From assembly GCA_020249865.1 (NCBI GenBank), contig JADCEV010000151.1, positions 1 to 39,022 of the forward strand: 39,022 bases of DNA, read 5' to 3'. The notes under the pieces were generated by a model. The model ran no database searches and was not told the origin of the DNA. It saw nothing but the letters and a program-made list of their open reading frames with translations. The stretch comes from Roseomonas sp. (GTDB taxonomy: Bacteria; Pseudomonadota; Alphaproteobacteria; Acetobacterales; Acetobacteraceae). Made by a program: the position numbers and the translations under genes. Position 1 is the stretch's first letter, and each line of letters opens with the position of its first letter. This document shows positions 7,527-16,406 of this stretch, piece by piece.

Positions 7527-8813
7527 TTAGCCAAGCCCCATCACGCGCGGCAACCACAGCGCCAAATCCGGCACGGTCATGACCGCGACAGCCGAAAGCA
7601 ACATGGCCAGCACCAGCCAGATCACCCAGGGCACGGTGCTTTCCATGGAAACACCGGCAATCCGGCAGGACACCATGAGGTTCACCGCCATGGGCGGCGT
7701 GAATTGGCCGATGGCGATCATCATGGTCAGCACCACGCCAAACCAGGTCAAATCCCACTGAAACGCAGCGGCAATCGGCAGCAGCAGCGGCAGCAGGATC
7801 AAAAAGATTGAAATGCCATCCAGAAACATGCCGACAATGATCAGAAAAATCGTGAGCAGCGCGAGTGTACCGGCCGAGCCAAGCCCAAGCCCCACCACCC
7901 ATTCCACAATCGGGCGCACAATGCCAAGCGTACTGGTGGACCAGGCAAAGACCGTCGCCAAGGCAATCACAATCAGGATAACGGCGGAGATTTCCCCGGC
8001 CTCCACCAGCATTTCATAGACATCGCGCAGCTTCAGGCTGTGATAGACGAAAAAGCCGATGAAAAGCCCGTAAAATACCGCGACCACAGCGGCTTCCGTT
8101 GGCGTAAAGAACCCAAGGCGCATGCCGCCCAGGATCACCACCGGCGCCATCAGCCCCCAAAACGCGTCCTTGAAGCTTTGCCAGACGGCAATGGCTTCCT
8201 GCTTGCGGGCCTTGCCGCCGAAATCCTTCAGGATGGAAATGATCACCACAGCGGCAATGATGCAAAGCCCCGCCAGAATACCGGGGATCATGCCGGCGGC
8301 GAAAATCGCCGGCACCGAGACCCCCGGCACCAGCACGGCATAGACAATAAAGGCGATGGAAGGCGGGATCAGGATATCAGTGGCCGCGGCTGCCCCTACG
8401 GTGCTTGCGATGAAAGGCCGCGGATAGCCATCCTCCGCCATGCTTTTCGTCACCACCTGGCCCACCGCCGCGCTGGTGGCGGGGCCTGATCCCGATATGC
8501 CGCCAATCACCATGGCGACCAGCACCGCAACAGAAGCCAGCGCCCCGCGCCCAGCACCGACCAGCGCGGTTGCGAAACGCACCAGCCGCAAGGCAACACC
8601 GGTGCGGTCAAACACGCTGCCCACCAGCACGAACATGGGAATGGCGATCAGCGGATATTTGGCAATGCCGGCATAGACATTGGTTGGCATCGCCATGATG
8701 GATTGATCCGCAAGCCAAATGGCGAAAGCGCCGGCCAGCCCAAGACAAATCGCGACCGGTACGCCGCCCGCGAGCAGCACGGCAAAAGCCAGGAACAGGA
8801 TGGTCGCGATCAT
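7527..8813 (-). CDS. TRAP transporter large permease (DctM type)
   Basis: 428 residues, about 12 hydrophobic segments, the sodium-coupled transport subunit of a tripartite ATP-independent periplasmic transporter. Typical DctM features read here are the N-terminal LFLAFAVLLAGGVPVAICLGLAG, the conserved GGISGSGPATSAAVGQVVTKSM, ATDILIPPSIAFIVYAVL, FTPTEAAVVAVFYGL and the final FTPPMAVNLMVSCRIAG. It begins 3 nt after the DctQ stop and is the last gene of the dctP-dctQ-dctM order on the minus strand. Substrate class is most likely an organic acid, but cannot be fixed from sequence. Confidence 0.93.
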   Translation of the reverse strand: MIATILFLAFAVLLAGGVPVAICLGLAGAFAIWLADQSIMAMPTNVYAGIAKYPLIAIPMFVLVGSVFDRTGVALRLVRFATALVGAGRGALASVAVLVAMVIGGISGSGPATSAAVGQVVTKSMAEDGYPRPFIASTVGAAAATDILIPPSIAFIVYAVLVPGVSVPAIFAAGMIPGILAGLCIIAAVVIISILKDFGGKARKQEAIAVWQSFKDAFWGLMAPVVILGGMRLGFFTPTEAAVVAVFYGLFIGFFVYHSLKLRDVYEMLVEAGEISAVILIVIALATVFAWSTSTLGIVRPIVEWVVGLGLGSAGTLALLTIFLIIVGMFLDGISIFLILLPLLLPIAAAFQWDLTWFGVVLTMMIAIGQFTPPMAVNLMVSCRIAGVSMESTVPWVIWLVLAMLLSAVAVMTVPDLALWLPRVMGLG

Positions 8814-8816
8814 GGT

Positions 8817-9326
8817 TCAGCCATCCTCACCGCGCGCAAGCCGGATCAGCCGGCCCGTCGCGCGCGCAATCACCAGAAGAGAGATCAGCGGCAGCCAGCC
8901 CGTGTAAAGCCATTGCGGATTGCCAAGCCCGTTGGAGAGCACTTCGAAGCGATACTCATCATAGGCCAGTTTGGCGCCAAACACCGCAAGCAGGCCAAAG
9001 CAGATAATGGCAAGCAATAGCGCCAGCATTTCCGCCCGGCGCTGCCCAAGCTTGCCCATCAGATCGGTAAAATAGCCAACCCGGATATGCCGCCCGGTTG
9101 CGATGGCCAATGCCGCGCCGATCAGCGCCACCACCACCATCAGCACCACGGAATATTCTTCGGTGATGGCAAGCGACACATTCGTCAGGTAGCGCGCCAG
9201 CACATTGGCCGCCGTAATCAGCGCCATGGCCGCCATGGCAAGCGCCAGCAGCACGCGTTCGAAACTGAGCGGAATGCGGGTTTTCGGATCCGGAAGCGTT
9301 GCCCCCGGATCCAATTCAACACTCAT
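8817..9326 (-). CDS. TRAP transporter small permease (DctQ type)
   Basis: 169 residues with four hydrophobic helices (VLLALAMAAMALITAANVLARYL, YSVVLMVVVALIGAALAI, MLALLLAIICFGLLAVF and LYTGWLPLISLLVIARA). The helix-1 end N-V-x-x-R-Y and the motif AITEEYSVVLMV are characteristic of DctQ, the small membrane subunit that pairs with DctM. It starts 6 nt after the DctP stop and ends 3 nt before the DctM start, so it is clearly part of that operon. Confidence 0.9.
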   Translation of the reverse strand: MSVELDPGATLPDPKTRIPLSFERVLLALAMAAMALITAANVLARYLTNVSLAITEEYSVVLMVVVALIGAALAIATGRHIRVGYFTDLMGKLGQRRAEMLALLLAIICFGLLAVFGAKLAYDEYRFEVLSNGLGNPQWLYTGWLPLISLLVIARATGRLIRLARGEDG

Positions 9327-9332
9327 GGCGCG

Positions 9333-10385
9333 TCAGGCGATGGCGCGCGCGATGGCGGCTTCGGCCTTTTGCACCAACGCAGTGCCGACCGTCTGCGCCC
9401 ATTTGTCAAAGACGGGCCGCGTGGCGCGGGCAAAGGCCTGCTTTTCAGCCGGCGTCAGTTCCGCCACCGCGACACCGCGGCGGATGCATTCTTCGATGGA
9501 AGAACGATCCCCATCAATGCCAAGCCCCTTGCGCGCGGCAGCAATTTGCCTCTGCGCGGCTTCACGCGCGCAGGCGATCACCAGATCGCGATCCGCCGGC
9601 GCGAAGCTATCCATCACAGATTTGGAGGCGACAAAAATCGCCGCATCCGCGCAGTAATTCCAGATGGTCAAATGGCGCTGTGCAAGCGTGTCCATCCGGA
9701 AACCAAGGAACAGATTGACCGGGTTTTCCTGCCCATCCACCGCGCCGGTGGAAAGCGCGGGTTGCAGATCGGCAAAGGACATTTGCACCGGATTGGCGCC
9801 AAGCCCCTGGAAGATTTCACTGAAAATCGCGCCCGCCGCGAAGCGGATTTTCAGGCCGCGCAGATCCTCCGGCCGGCGAATCTCACGCCGGCTATTGGAG
9901 ATTTCGCGAAAACCATTCTCGCCCCAGGCGACCGGCACAACATCGCGGCTGGTCAGCGTGCCGAACAGATCGCGCCCGACTTCCCCATTGATAATCGCGT
10001 CATAGGCGCGGTGATTGGGCATCAGGAAGGGCAGCGAAAAGATGTTCATTTCGCGGATTTGCGGGGAGATATTGATGGTGGAAAACACCGCCATATCAAT
10101 CACGCCCTGGCGCATGGCGACCAATTCGCGCGTCTGATCGCCGCCGACCAATTGGCTGCCTGGATAGACGCGCATATTGATCCGCCCGCCGGAGCGTTCC
10201 GTGACCAGCTCGGCCCAGGTGAAGGCGCCGTCTGATATCGGCAGCGGGCGATTGCCCACGACCGAGACCTTGTATTCGGCGCGGTATTGCCCCTGTGCGC
10301 GCGCAATGGCGGGGGCGGCAAGGCCAAGCGCGCCGGCGCCCAGCAGCAGGTTACGGCGCGTCGCGCCCTGGAATGGGGTGGTCAT
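9333..10385 (-). CDS. TRAP transporter substrate-binding protein (DctP type)
   Basis: 350 residues. A twin-arginine-like leader (TRRNLLLGAGALGLAAPAIARAQ) directs it to the periplasm. The mature domain shows DctP features: ERSGGRINMRVYPGSQLVGGDQTRELVAMRQGVIDMAV, RRPEDLRGLKIRF, LGANPVQMSFADLQPALSTGAVDGQENP (the Arg and the GAVDGQENP loop are the usual carboxylate-binding and hinge regions) and SVMDSFAPADRDLV. It is first in the operon with DctQ and DctM, with AGGGAGAAG upstream of its ATG. The 124-bp gap to the divergent acyl-CoA ligase probably holds both promoters, hinting that the imported acid may be a ligase substrate (inference). Confidence 0.92.
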   Translation of the reverse strand: MTTPFQGATRRNLLLGAGALGLAAPAIARAQGQYRAEYKVSVVGNRPLPISDGAFTWAELVTERSGGRINMRVYPGSQLVGGDQTRELVAMRQGVIDMAVFSTINISPQIREMNIFSLPFLMPNHRAYDAIINGEVGRDLFGTLTSRDVVPVAWGENGFREISNSRREIRRPEDLRGLKIRFAAGAIFSEIFQGLGANPVQMSFADLQPALSTGAVDGQENPVNLFLGFRMDTLAQRHLTIWNYCADAAIFVASKSVMDSFAPADRDLVIACAREAAQRQIAAARKGLGIDGDRSSIEECIRRGVAVAELTPAEKQAFARATRPVFDKWAQTVGTALVQKAEAAIARAIA

Positions 10386-10509
10386 GGCGTTCTTCTCCCT
10401 TTGGTTAAGTCCAGACTATGATCCCCACTTGCCTAAGGCGAGCGCCGGAGGCAAGCGAAACATCGCGCGAACCGCCGGAAAGGCGGTGGAAAGATACAGG
10501 AGACGCCGC

Positions 10510-12072
10510 ATGATCCCGACTTCCAACCTGGGCGCCATGCTGCTGCAAACCGCCCGCCGCCTGCCGGACCGCCCCGGCCTGATCTGGCGCGATAGGGTCT
10601 GGAGCTGGGCAGAAATTGCGGCCCGCGCCGCTGCCGCTGCCGCCGGCTTGCGCGTGCGGGGGATCGGCGCCGGGGATCGCGTGCTGATCCATTCGCGCAA
10701 CAACAACGCGATTTTTGAAGGCGTTTGGGCCTGTTGGCTGATCGGCGCGGTTTGGGTGCCGACGAATTTCCGCCTGAGCCCGCCCGAAGCCGCCTATCTG
10801 GCCGGGTCTTCGCGCTGCAAGGCGCAGATTTTCGACGTGGCCTTCCCGGAACACCGCGCCGCCTGCCGCGCGGAAAACCCCGCCTGCATGCTGGATATCG
10901 CGATTGGCGATGGCGCCGGCTTTTCCTGGGAAGATTTGATTGCCGAAGGCCAGGCCGCGCCCGTGACCGTAGCGGCCGATGTGGATCGCGACCATCCGGC
11001 CTGGTTCTTCTATACCTCCGGCACCACAGGCCGGCCCAAGGGCGGCATTCTTACCCATGGGCAAATGGCCTTTGTCATCAACAACCATATCGCCGATCTG
11101 ATGCCGGGGCTGACCGAGAATGATGCCTCCCTGGTCGTCGCACCGCTTTCCCATGGCGCGGGCGTGCATGCGCTATCGCAAGTGGCGCGTGGCGCGGCCT
11201 CCATCCTGCTGCCTGGTGAGCGTTTTGATGTGCCGGAAGCCTGGCGGCTGATTGAAACGCATCGGGTTTCCAACATGTTCACCGTGCCGACGATTCTGAA
11301 CGCGCTCTGCCGCGACCCGGCGGTGGATACGCATGATCATTCATCGCTGCGCCATGTGATTTATGCCGGCGCGCCGATGTATCGGGAGGATCAGAAATAC
11401 GCGCTTGCGAAGCTCGGCCCCTGTCTGGTGCAGTATTTCGGACTGGGTGAGGTGACCGGCAATATCACCGTGCTGCCGCCCGCCTGGCATAGCCTCACGG
11501 ATGATCCTGCCATGCCAATCGGTTCCTGCGGCTATCCGCGCACGGGGATTGAGGTTGCCATTCTGGATACCGCGAACCGGCCCTTGCCGGCGGGCGAGAC
11601 CGGCGAAATTTGCGTGCGTGGTCCTGCGGTTTTCGCCGGCTATTTCGAAAATGATGCCGCCAATGAAAAAGCCTTCGCCGGTGGCTGGTTCCATACCGGT
11701 GATCTTGGCCATTTGGATGCGCGCGGCTTTTTGTACATCACGGGCCGCGCTTCGGATATGTATATCTCTGGCGGGTCCAATGTGTATCCGCGTGAGGTAG
11801 AGGAAGCGCTGCTGACACATCCAAGCGTTGCGGAAGCCTGCGTGGTGGGTGTGCCGGATGCGAAATGGGGCGAAAGCGGCGTTGCCGTGCTGGTGGCCGA
11901 AGCGGGCACTGTGATTGATCCGGCGGCGGTGATGGCGCATCTGGATGGCCGGCTTGGCCGCTATAAATGGCCGGCGAAGATCGTGGTGTGGGATGCGCTG
12001 CCGCGTTCCGGCTACGGCAAGGTCCCGAAGAATGAGGTGAAGCGCCTGCTGCTGGAACGTGGGCAGGCGTAA
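10510..12072 (+). CDS. AMP-dependent acyl-CoA synthetase/ligase (ANL superfamily)
   Basis: 520 residues, cytoplasmic. It activates a carboxylic acid to an acyl-adenylate and then to the CoA thioester. Motifs are FFYTSGTTGRPKGG (P-loop, from about residue 166), YFGLGEVTGN (A5 region), WFHTGDLGHLDARGFLYITGR (ATP ribose Asp and hinge), SGGSNVYPREVEEAL (A8) and the C-terminal SGYGKVPKNEVKR with Lys504 as the expected catalytic lysine. The start at 10510 has AGGAG 7 nt upstream; an in-frame codon at 10177 lies inside the divergent dctP gene and is rejected. The substrate cannot be called; the general resemblance is to medium/long-chain fatty acid or aryl-acid ligases. It ends 6 bp before the convergent ugpC. 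Confidence 0.9.
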   Translation: MIPTSNLGAMLLQTARRLPDRPGLIWRDRVWSWAEIAARAAAAAAGLRVRGIGAGDRVLIHSRNNNAIFEGVWACWLIGAVWVPTNFRLSPPEAAYLAGSSRCKAQIFDVAFPEHRAACRAENPACMLDIAIGDGAGFSWEDLIAEGQAAPVTVAADVDRDHPAWFFYTSGTTGRPKGGILTHGQMAFVINNHIADLMPGLTENDASLVVAPLSHGAGVHALSQVARGAASILLPGERFDVPEAWRLIETHRVSNMFTVPTILNALCRDPAVDTHDHSSLRHVIYAGAPMYREDQKYALAKLGPCLVQYFGLGEVTGNITVLPPAWHSLTDDPAMPIGSCGYPRTGIEVAILDTANRPLPAGETGEICVRGPAVFAGYFENDAANEKAFAGGWFHTGDLGHLDARGFLYITGRASDMYISGGSNVYPREVEEALLTHPSVAEACVVGVPDAKWGESGVAVLVAEAGTVIDPAAVMAHLDGRLGRYKWPAKIVVWDALPRSGYGKVPKNEVKRLLLERGQA

Positions 12073-12078
12073 GGCGGA

Positions 12079-13146
12079 TCAGGCCGGCGGCGGCAGGCGC
12101 TTGCCGGTTTCCGCATCAAAGACATGCAAATGTTCGCTACGCGGCGCGATGTCCAGCACGGCGGCTGAAGGCGGCGCGCCGGGCAGCCGCAAGGCCATGG
12201 TTTCACCTGACGCCAGCTTGCCATGCACCACGCTTTCCGAGCCCAGCGGTTCAATCAAATCGGTTGTCAGGCGGAGCGGCCCAGGCAGGCTGATATGTTC
12301 AGGGCGAATACCAAGTGTGACTTTCTGCCCCGGACGCGCGGCATATTGGCCGGGCGGTAGGGCAAGGATATTGCCATCTGAAAGCGCGGCCCCCTTGCCA
12401 TCTTCCGTGATAGTGGCGGGCAAGAAATTCATCGCCGGGCTGCCGATGAAGCCCGCGACATAGGTATCGGCAGGGCGTTCAAAAATCTCCATGGGGGAGG
12501 CGATTTGCGCCGCACGGCCTTCATGCATGACCACAAGCCTATCGCCCAAGGTCATTGCCTCTACCTGGTCATGGGTGACGAACAGGCTGGTGACACCAAG
12601 CCGGCGTTGCAGGCGTTTGATTTCCGCGCGCATGGCAACCCGGAGCTTCGCATCCAGGTTTGATAGCGGTTCATCAAACAGGAATAGCTTCGGTTCACGC
12701 ACAATGGCGCGCCCCATGGCGACACGCTGTCGCTGCCCGCCTGAAAGCTCTCGTGGGCGGCGATCAAGCAGGGCGGAAAGGCCGAGCAAATCGGCCGCTT
12801 CCTGCACGCGGCGCTTGATGTCTTCCTTCGCGAGGCCGCGAATGCGCAGACCATAGGCCATATTGTCGAAAACACGCATATGCGGATAGAGCGCGTAATT
12901 CTGAAACACCATCGCAATATCGCGCGCGGCGGGTTCCAGCGCTGTCACATCCCGATCATCAATCAGCACCGTGCCACCCGTGGCGCGTTCCAGCCCGGCC
13001 ACGATACGGAGCAAGGTTGATTTGCCGCAGCCGGAAGCGCCGACAATCACAATCATCTCCCCATCCTGCACGGCAAGGTCAATGCCGTGCAGCACGCGCA
13101 CTGCGCCGAAATTCTTCACAATGCCGGAAAGTTTAAGCTCAGCCAT
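12079..13146 (-). CDS. ugpC: sn-Glycerol-3-phosphate ABC transporter ATP-binding protein UgpC
   Basis: 355 residues. Nucleotide-binding subunit of the CUT1-type importer: Walker [10 protein letters not shown] at 36-44, Q-loop [22 protein letters not shown], signature [15 protein letters not shown], Walker [18 protein letters not shown]-loop [12 protein letters not shown]. It has a C-terminal TOBE/MalK-type regulatory domain ([12 protein letters not shown] and [16 protein letters not shown]). MalK-like ATPases of other sugar systems are nearly identical in motifs; the Ugp call rests on the adjacent ugpE, ugpA, ugpB and glpD in the same orientation. It is last in the cluster, 9 bp after ugpE. 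Confidence 0.88.
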   Translation of the reverse strand: MAELKLSGIVKNFGAVRVLHGIDLAVQDGEMIVIVGASGCGKSTLLRIVAGLERATGGTVLIDDRDVTALEPAARDIAMVFQNYALYPHMRVFDNMAYGLRIRGLAKEDIKRRVQEAADLLGLSALLDRRPRELSGGQRQRVAMGRAIVREPKLFLFDEPLSNLDAKLRVAMRAEIKRLQRRLGVTSLFVTHDQVEAMTLGDRLVVMHEGRAAQIASPMEIFERPADTYVAGFIGSPAMNFLPATITEDGKGAALSDGNILALPPGQYAARPGQKVTLGIRPEHISLPGPLRLTTDLIEPLGSESVVHGKLASGETMALRLPGAPPSAAVLDIAPRSEHLHVFDAETGKRLPPPA

Positions 13147-13155
13147 GGGGGTTTC

Positions 13156-14040
13156 TCATTTCTCGGTCTCGACCAATCCCTTGACGAACCAGCGCTGCAT
13201 CAGGATCACAATGGCAACGGGCGGCAGCAGCGCCAGCACCGTGGTCGCCATCACCAGGTGCCATTCCGTATCACCCTGGGAGCCCAGCATTTTCACAATG
13301 CCGATCATGATGGTTTCCACATCGGTGGAGGTCGTCACCAGCAGCGGCCAAAGATATTGGTTCCAGCCATAGACAAACAGAATGACAAAAAGCGCTGCGA
13401 TATTCGTGGCCGATAGCGGCAGCACGACATCCTTGAAAAAGCGAATGGGGCCTGCGCCATCCATCTTGGCGGCTTCCACCAACTCATCCGGGATGGTCAG
13501 GAAGAATTGTCGGAACAGCAGGGTCGCGGTGGCGGAAGCGATCAGCGGCACGATCAGGCCGGCATAGGTATTCACCAGTCCAAGATCGGACACCACCTGG
13601 AAGGTCGGGAAAATCCGCACCTCAACCGGCAGCATCAGCGTGATGAAAATCGCCCAGAAGAACAGCATGCGCCCGGGGAAGGAAAAGAAGGCGACTGCGT
13701 AGGCCGAGATGATGGAAATCGCGATTTTGCCGAAGGTGATCAGCAAAGCCATGATGGCGCTATTGAACATCATGGTGGAAACCGGCACGCCGGCGCGCTG
13801 CCGATTGCCCTGATTCCAGACTGCGCCGTAATTCGCCGCCGCCTCAGCGCCCGGCAGTAGCGGGACCTCACCGCGCCCGATGGTTGCGGCATCATGGGTG
13901 GAACCCATCAACACAATCCAGATGGGCAGCGCGAAAAGCAGCACGCCCAGCACCAGGATGATGTGTGTGAGCATATCCGCGCGGGGATTGCTGCCGGCCA
14001 TGCCCATGGGGGCAGCGATGCTGTTGCGCGCTTCGGCCAT
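13156..14040 (-). CDS. ugpE: sn-Glycerol-3-phosphate ABC transporter permease UgpE
   Basis: 294-residue inner-membrane subunit with six helices (first ILVLGVLLFALPIWIVLMGS). The cytoplasmic EAA loop DELVEAAKMDGAGPIRFFKDVVLPL, which docks the ATPase, is clear. The periplasmic segment PLLPGAEAAANYGAVWNQ after helix 1 is typical of UgpE. Its ATG overlaps the ugpA stop by one base (TGATG at 14038-14042), so it is translationally coupled. Confidence 0.9.
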   Translation of the reverse strand: MAEARNSIAAPMGMAGSNPRADMLTHIILVLGVLLFALPIWIVLMGSTHDAATIGRGEVPLLPGAEAAANYGAVWNQGNRQRAGVPVSTMMFNSAIMALLITFGKIAISIISAYAVAFFSFPGRMLFFWAIFITLMLPVEVRIFPTFQVVSDLGLVNTYAGLIVPLIASATATLLFRQFFLTIPDELVEAAKMDGAGPIRFFKDVVLPLSATNIAALFVILFVYGWNQYLWPLLVTTSTDVETIMIGIVKMLGSQGDTEWHLVMATTVLALLPPVAIVILMQRWFVKGLVETEK

Positions 14041-14921
14041 CAGTAATGCACCTTGCGTTCAATGAAACGGAATTGCACGAGCGTGAGTGCCATGACCGCT
14101 ATCATCAGCACGACCGATTGCGCGGAGGATGAGCCGATATCCAGATTGACCCGCCCATCAATATAGGCGCGGTAGATCAGGGTTTGCGTGGCATTGCCCG
14201 GCCCGCCCTTGGTCAGCGCATCAATAATGCCGAAGGTATCGAAGAAGGCATAGGTGATGTTGATCACCAGCAGGAAGAAGGTGGTTGGCGACAGCAGCGG
14301 GAAGATCACCGTGCGGAAGCGATGCAGGGGCGACGCGCCATCAATGGCAGCCGCTTCCAGCACGCTGCGCGGGATGGATTGCAGCCCGGCCAGGAAGAAC
14401 AGGAAATTATAGGAAACCTGTTTCCAGGCGGCAGCCAGCACCACCACCAGCATGGCCTGATTGCCATTCAGCGTATAATTCCAGGCAACACCCGCTGCCT
14501 TCAGCGCGCGGCCGATCAGCCCGATATCCGGATGGAACAGGAAGATATAAAGAATGGCAGCAACGGCAGGCGCCACCGCATAGGGCCAGATCAGCAGCGT
14601 GCGATAGCCATCCTTGCCACGAATATGCCGATCCGCCAGCACCGCAAGGCCCAGCGCCAACCCCATGGCAAGCACGGTGACGGACACTGAGAAGATCACC
14701 GTATTGAGGATGACCTGATGATAGAGCGGGTCCGCGAAAAGATCCGTGAAATTCTCAAACCAGACGAATTGCTTGGAAATGCCAAAGGCATCCTGGCGGA
14801 TGAAGGAATACCAAACGGCTTCCCCCGCCGGCCAGAAAAAGAAAATAAAAGTGATCACAAGCTGCGGCGCCAACAGCAGATAGGGCAGCAGCTTATTGTT
14901 GAATATCGCCTTGCGCTGCAT
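14040..14921 (-). CDS. ugpA: sn-Glycerol-3-phosphate ABC transporter permease UgpA
   Basis: 293-residue inner-membrane subunit: helix 1 [26 protein letters not shown], the segment [23 protein letters not shown], and the EAA loop [26 protein letters not shown]. The block [20 protein letters not shown] before the last helix is diagnostic for UgpA/CUT1 permeases. It pairs with UgpE. Separated from ugpB by a 54-bp gap that holds a terminator-like hairpin. Confidence 0.91.
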   Translation of the reverse strand: MQRKAIFNNKLLPYLLLAPQLVITFIFFFWPAGEAVWYSFIRQDAFGISKQFVWFENFTDLFADPLYHQVILNTVIFSVSVTVLAMGLALGLAVLADRHIRGKDGYRTLLIWPYAVAPAVAAILYIFLFHPDIGLIGRALKAAGVAWNYTLNGNQAMLVVVLAAAWKQVSYNFLFFLAGLQSIPRSVLEAAAIDGASPLHRFRTVIFPLLSPTTFFLLVINITYAFFDTFGIIDALTKGGPGNATQTLIYRAYIDGRVNLDIGSSSAQSVVLMIAVMALTLVQFRFIERKVHY

Positions 14922-14932
14922 GGGGCCTCAAT

Positions 14933-14966
14933 CAAAAAGGGGAGGGGCCGCCCTGAAGGCGACCCC
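14933..14966 (-). terminator. Intercistronic terminator/attenuator between ugpB and ugpA
   Basis: Read on the minus strand, GGGGTCGCC pairs with GGCGGCCCC (one G-T wobble) around a 5-nt loop, followed by TCCCC and a run of five T. It sits 10 nt after the ugpB stop and before the ugpA start. Partial termination here would yield more binding protein than permease, a common arrangement in binding-protein-dependent operons. Confidence 0.65.
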
Positions 14967-14975
14967 GCTACGCGA

Positions 14976-16313
14976 TTAACGGCGATTGGCGCGCTCAAAA
15001 TTGCGCAGCACCACATTGGCGCGGCGATTGGCATTGGCCAGCAGCGTTTCGGTATTCTGCTGCCCTTGGAAGCCGCGCTCCAGCTCTTCCTGGATGATGT
15101 TGCGGATTTCCACAAAACCGCCCAGGCGGAAGCCCTGGCTATTGGGCGTGGGTTCCGCGCGAGAAAGCTGGATGATGGCCGCATCGGCGCCGGGGTTTTG
15201 CGTATAGAAACCTTCAGCACGTGAAGCCTCATAAGCGGCCAGCGTCAGCGGCACATAGCCGGTGACATGGTGCCACCACTTGTCCTGCTCAACTTCCGAA
15301 ATGAAGCGGTAGAATTCCGCAACCCCGCGATATTCTTCTGCCGTGCGGTTGCGCGCAGTCAGCGTCCAAAGGCTGGCGCCGCCGATTACGCCATTATGCG
15401 GCGATTGGGTAACATCACCATGATGGGGCAGCACCACGGAAGCCCAGCGGAACTTCGCTTCACGCTGCACCTGCGCCCGACCTGCAGAGGAATTGAAGGA
15501 CATCGCAGCTTTACCGGAAGGGAAGCTCGCGAAGCCATCGGCATCACGCCCGCCATACACAAAGCTGCCCTCACGCTGCATCTCAAGCAGCATATTTGTA
15601 TGCTTAGTGAAGATCGGCGCGCCAAGGTTCATTTCGGCATCCAGGCCTTCAAAGCCATTGGCCTTGGTGGCAAGGCCAACATCATGGATGGATGACATTT
15701 GTTCAAACATCACCCAGGTCGGCCAGGCGGTGCTGATCGGGATTTCTGCGGCATTGGTCGCCTTGATCCTTTGTGCGGCAGCGCGAATCTCGGCCCAGGT
15801 CTTGGGCAGTTCCGTTGTGGAAAGCCCCGCCTTTTCGAAAGCGTCCAAATTTACCCACATGACCGCGGAAGAAGAATTATGCGGCATGGAAACCAGTCGG
15901 CCTTGCGTGTCGGAATAATAGCCGCGCACCCCGGCCAGATAGCGCTTGGGATCGAGCGTAATGCCCACCTCGCCCAACAATTCATGCGTCGGGCGGATGG
16001 CGGGGCCGGCGGCCATCATGGTCGCGGTGCCGACTTCAAACACCTGCGCGATATGGGGCGGCGTGCCGGCGCGCCAGGCGGCGATGGCGCCGGTCATGAC
16101 TTCCACATAGGAACCGCGGAAGGTGGCATTCACGCGAAAGCGCGTTTGGCTTTCGTTGAAGCGCGTTACCTGTTCGGCCACGCGTTCACCAAGCGCCCCG
16201 CCCAGCCCATACCAGAACTGGATTTCGGTGCGGCCCTGGGCGCGCACGGATGGCGCAATGAAGGGGGCCGCCAAAAGGCCACCGGTTCCCAGCAATATGT
16301 CACGACGATTCAT
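14976..16313 (-). CDS. ugpB: sn-Glycerol-3-phosphate ABC transporter substrate-binding protein UgpB
   Basis: 445 residues, near the usual UgpB length. Twin-arginine-like leader (MNRRDILLGTGGLLAAPFIAPSVRAQ), then a family 1 solute-binding fold opening with TEIQFWYGLGGALGERVAEQVTRFNESQ. Characteristic UgpB blocks are GSYVEVMTGAIAAWRAGTPPHIAQVFEVGTATMM, SMPHNSSSAVMWVNLDAF, FPSGKAAMSFNSSAGR, HNGVIGGASLWTL and HHVTGYVPLT. The tract GGASLW matches the glycerol-phosphate binding region of the family. A GAGGGAG lies upstream of the ATG. It follows glpD by 93 bp. Confidence 0.93.
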   Translation of the reverse strand: MNRRDILLGTGGLLAAPFIAPSVRAQGRTEIQFWYGLGGALGERVAEQVTRFNESQTRFRVNATFRGSYVEVMTGAIAAWRAGTPPHIAQVFEVGTATMMAAGPAIRPTHELLGEVGITLDPKRYLAGVRGYYSDTQGRLVSMPHNSSSAVMWVNLDAFEKAGLSTTELPKTWAEIRAAAQRIKATNAAEIPISTAWPTWVMFEQMSSIHDVGLATKANGFEGLDAEMNLGAPIFTKHTNMLLEMQREGSFVYGGRDADGFASFPSGKAAMSFNSSAGRAQVQREAKFRWASVVLPHHGDVTQSPHNGVIGGASLWTLTARNRTAEEYRGVAEFYRFISEVEQDKWWHHVTGYVPLTLAAYEASRAEGFYTQNPGADAAIIQLSRAEPTPNSQGFRLGGFVEIRNIIQEELERGFQGQQNTETLLANANRRANVVLRNFERANRR

Positions 16314-16406
16314 TTTCTCGCTCCCTCAATGTTGGCGATCGTTGCCCGATACTGAGCCCTTATTACAGGTAAAAGACGGTTTCGCGAAGCTTGTGTTGCG
16401 GGTTTT

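Noticed and set aside
9087-10235. Plus-strand open frame (about 380 codons) antisense to the TRAP DctQ and DctP genes
   Set aside because: Arg/His/Gly-rich shadow with no hydrophobic or catalytic pattern; the opposite strand holds clear TRAP subunits.
10177-10509. Possible N-terminal extension of the acyl-CoA ligase
   Set aside because: It would lie inside the divergent dctP gene and has no family similarity; AGGAG before 10510 marks the start.
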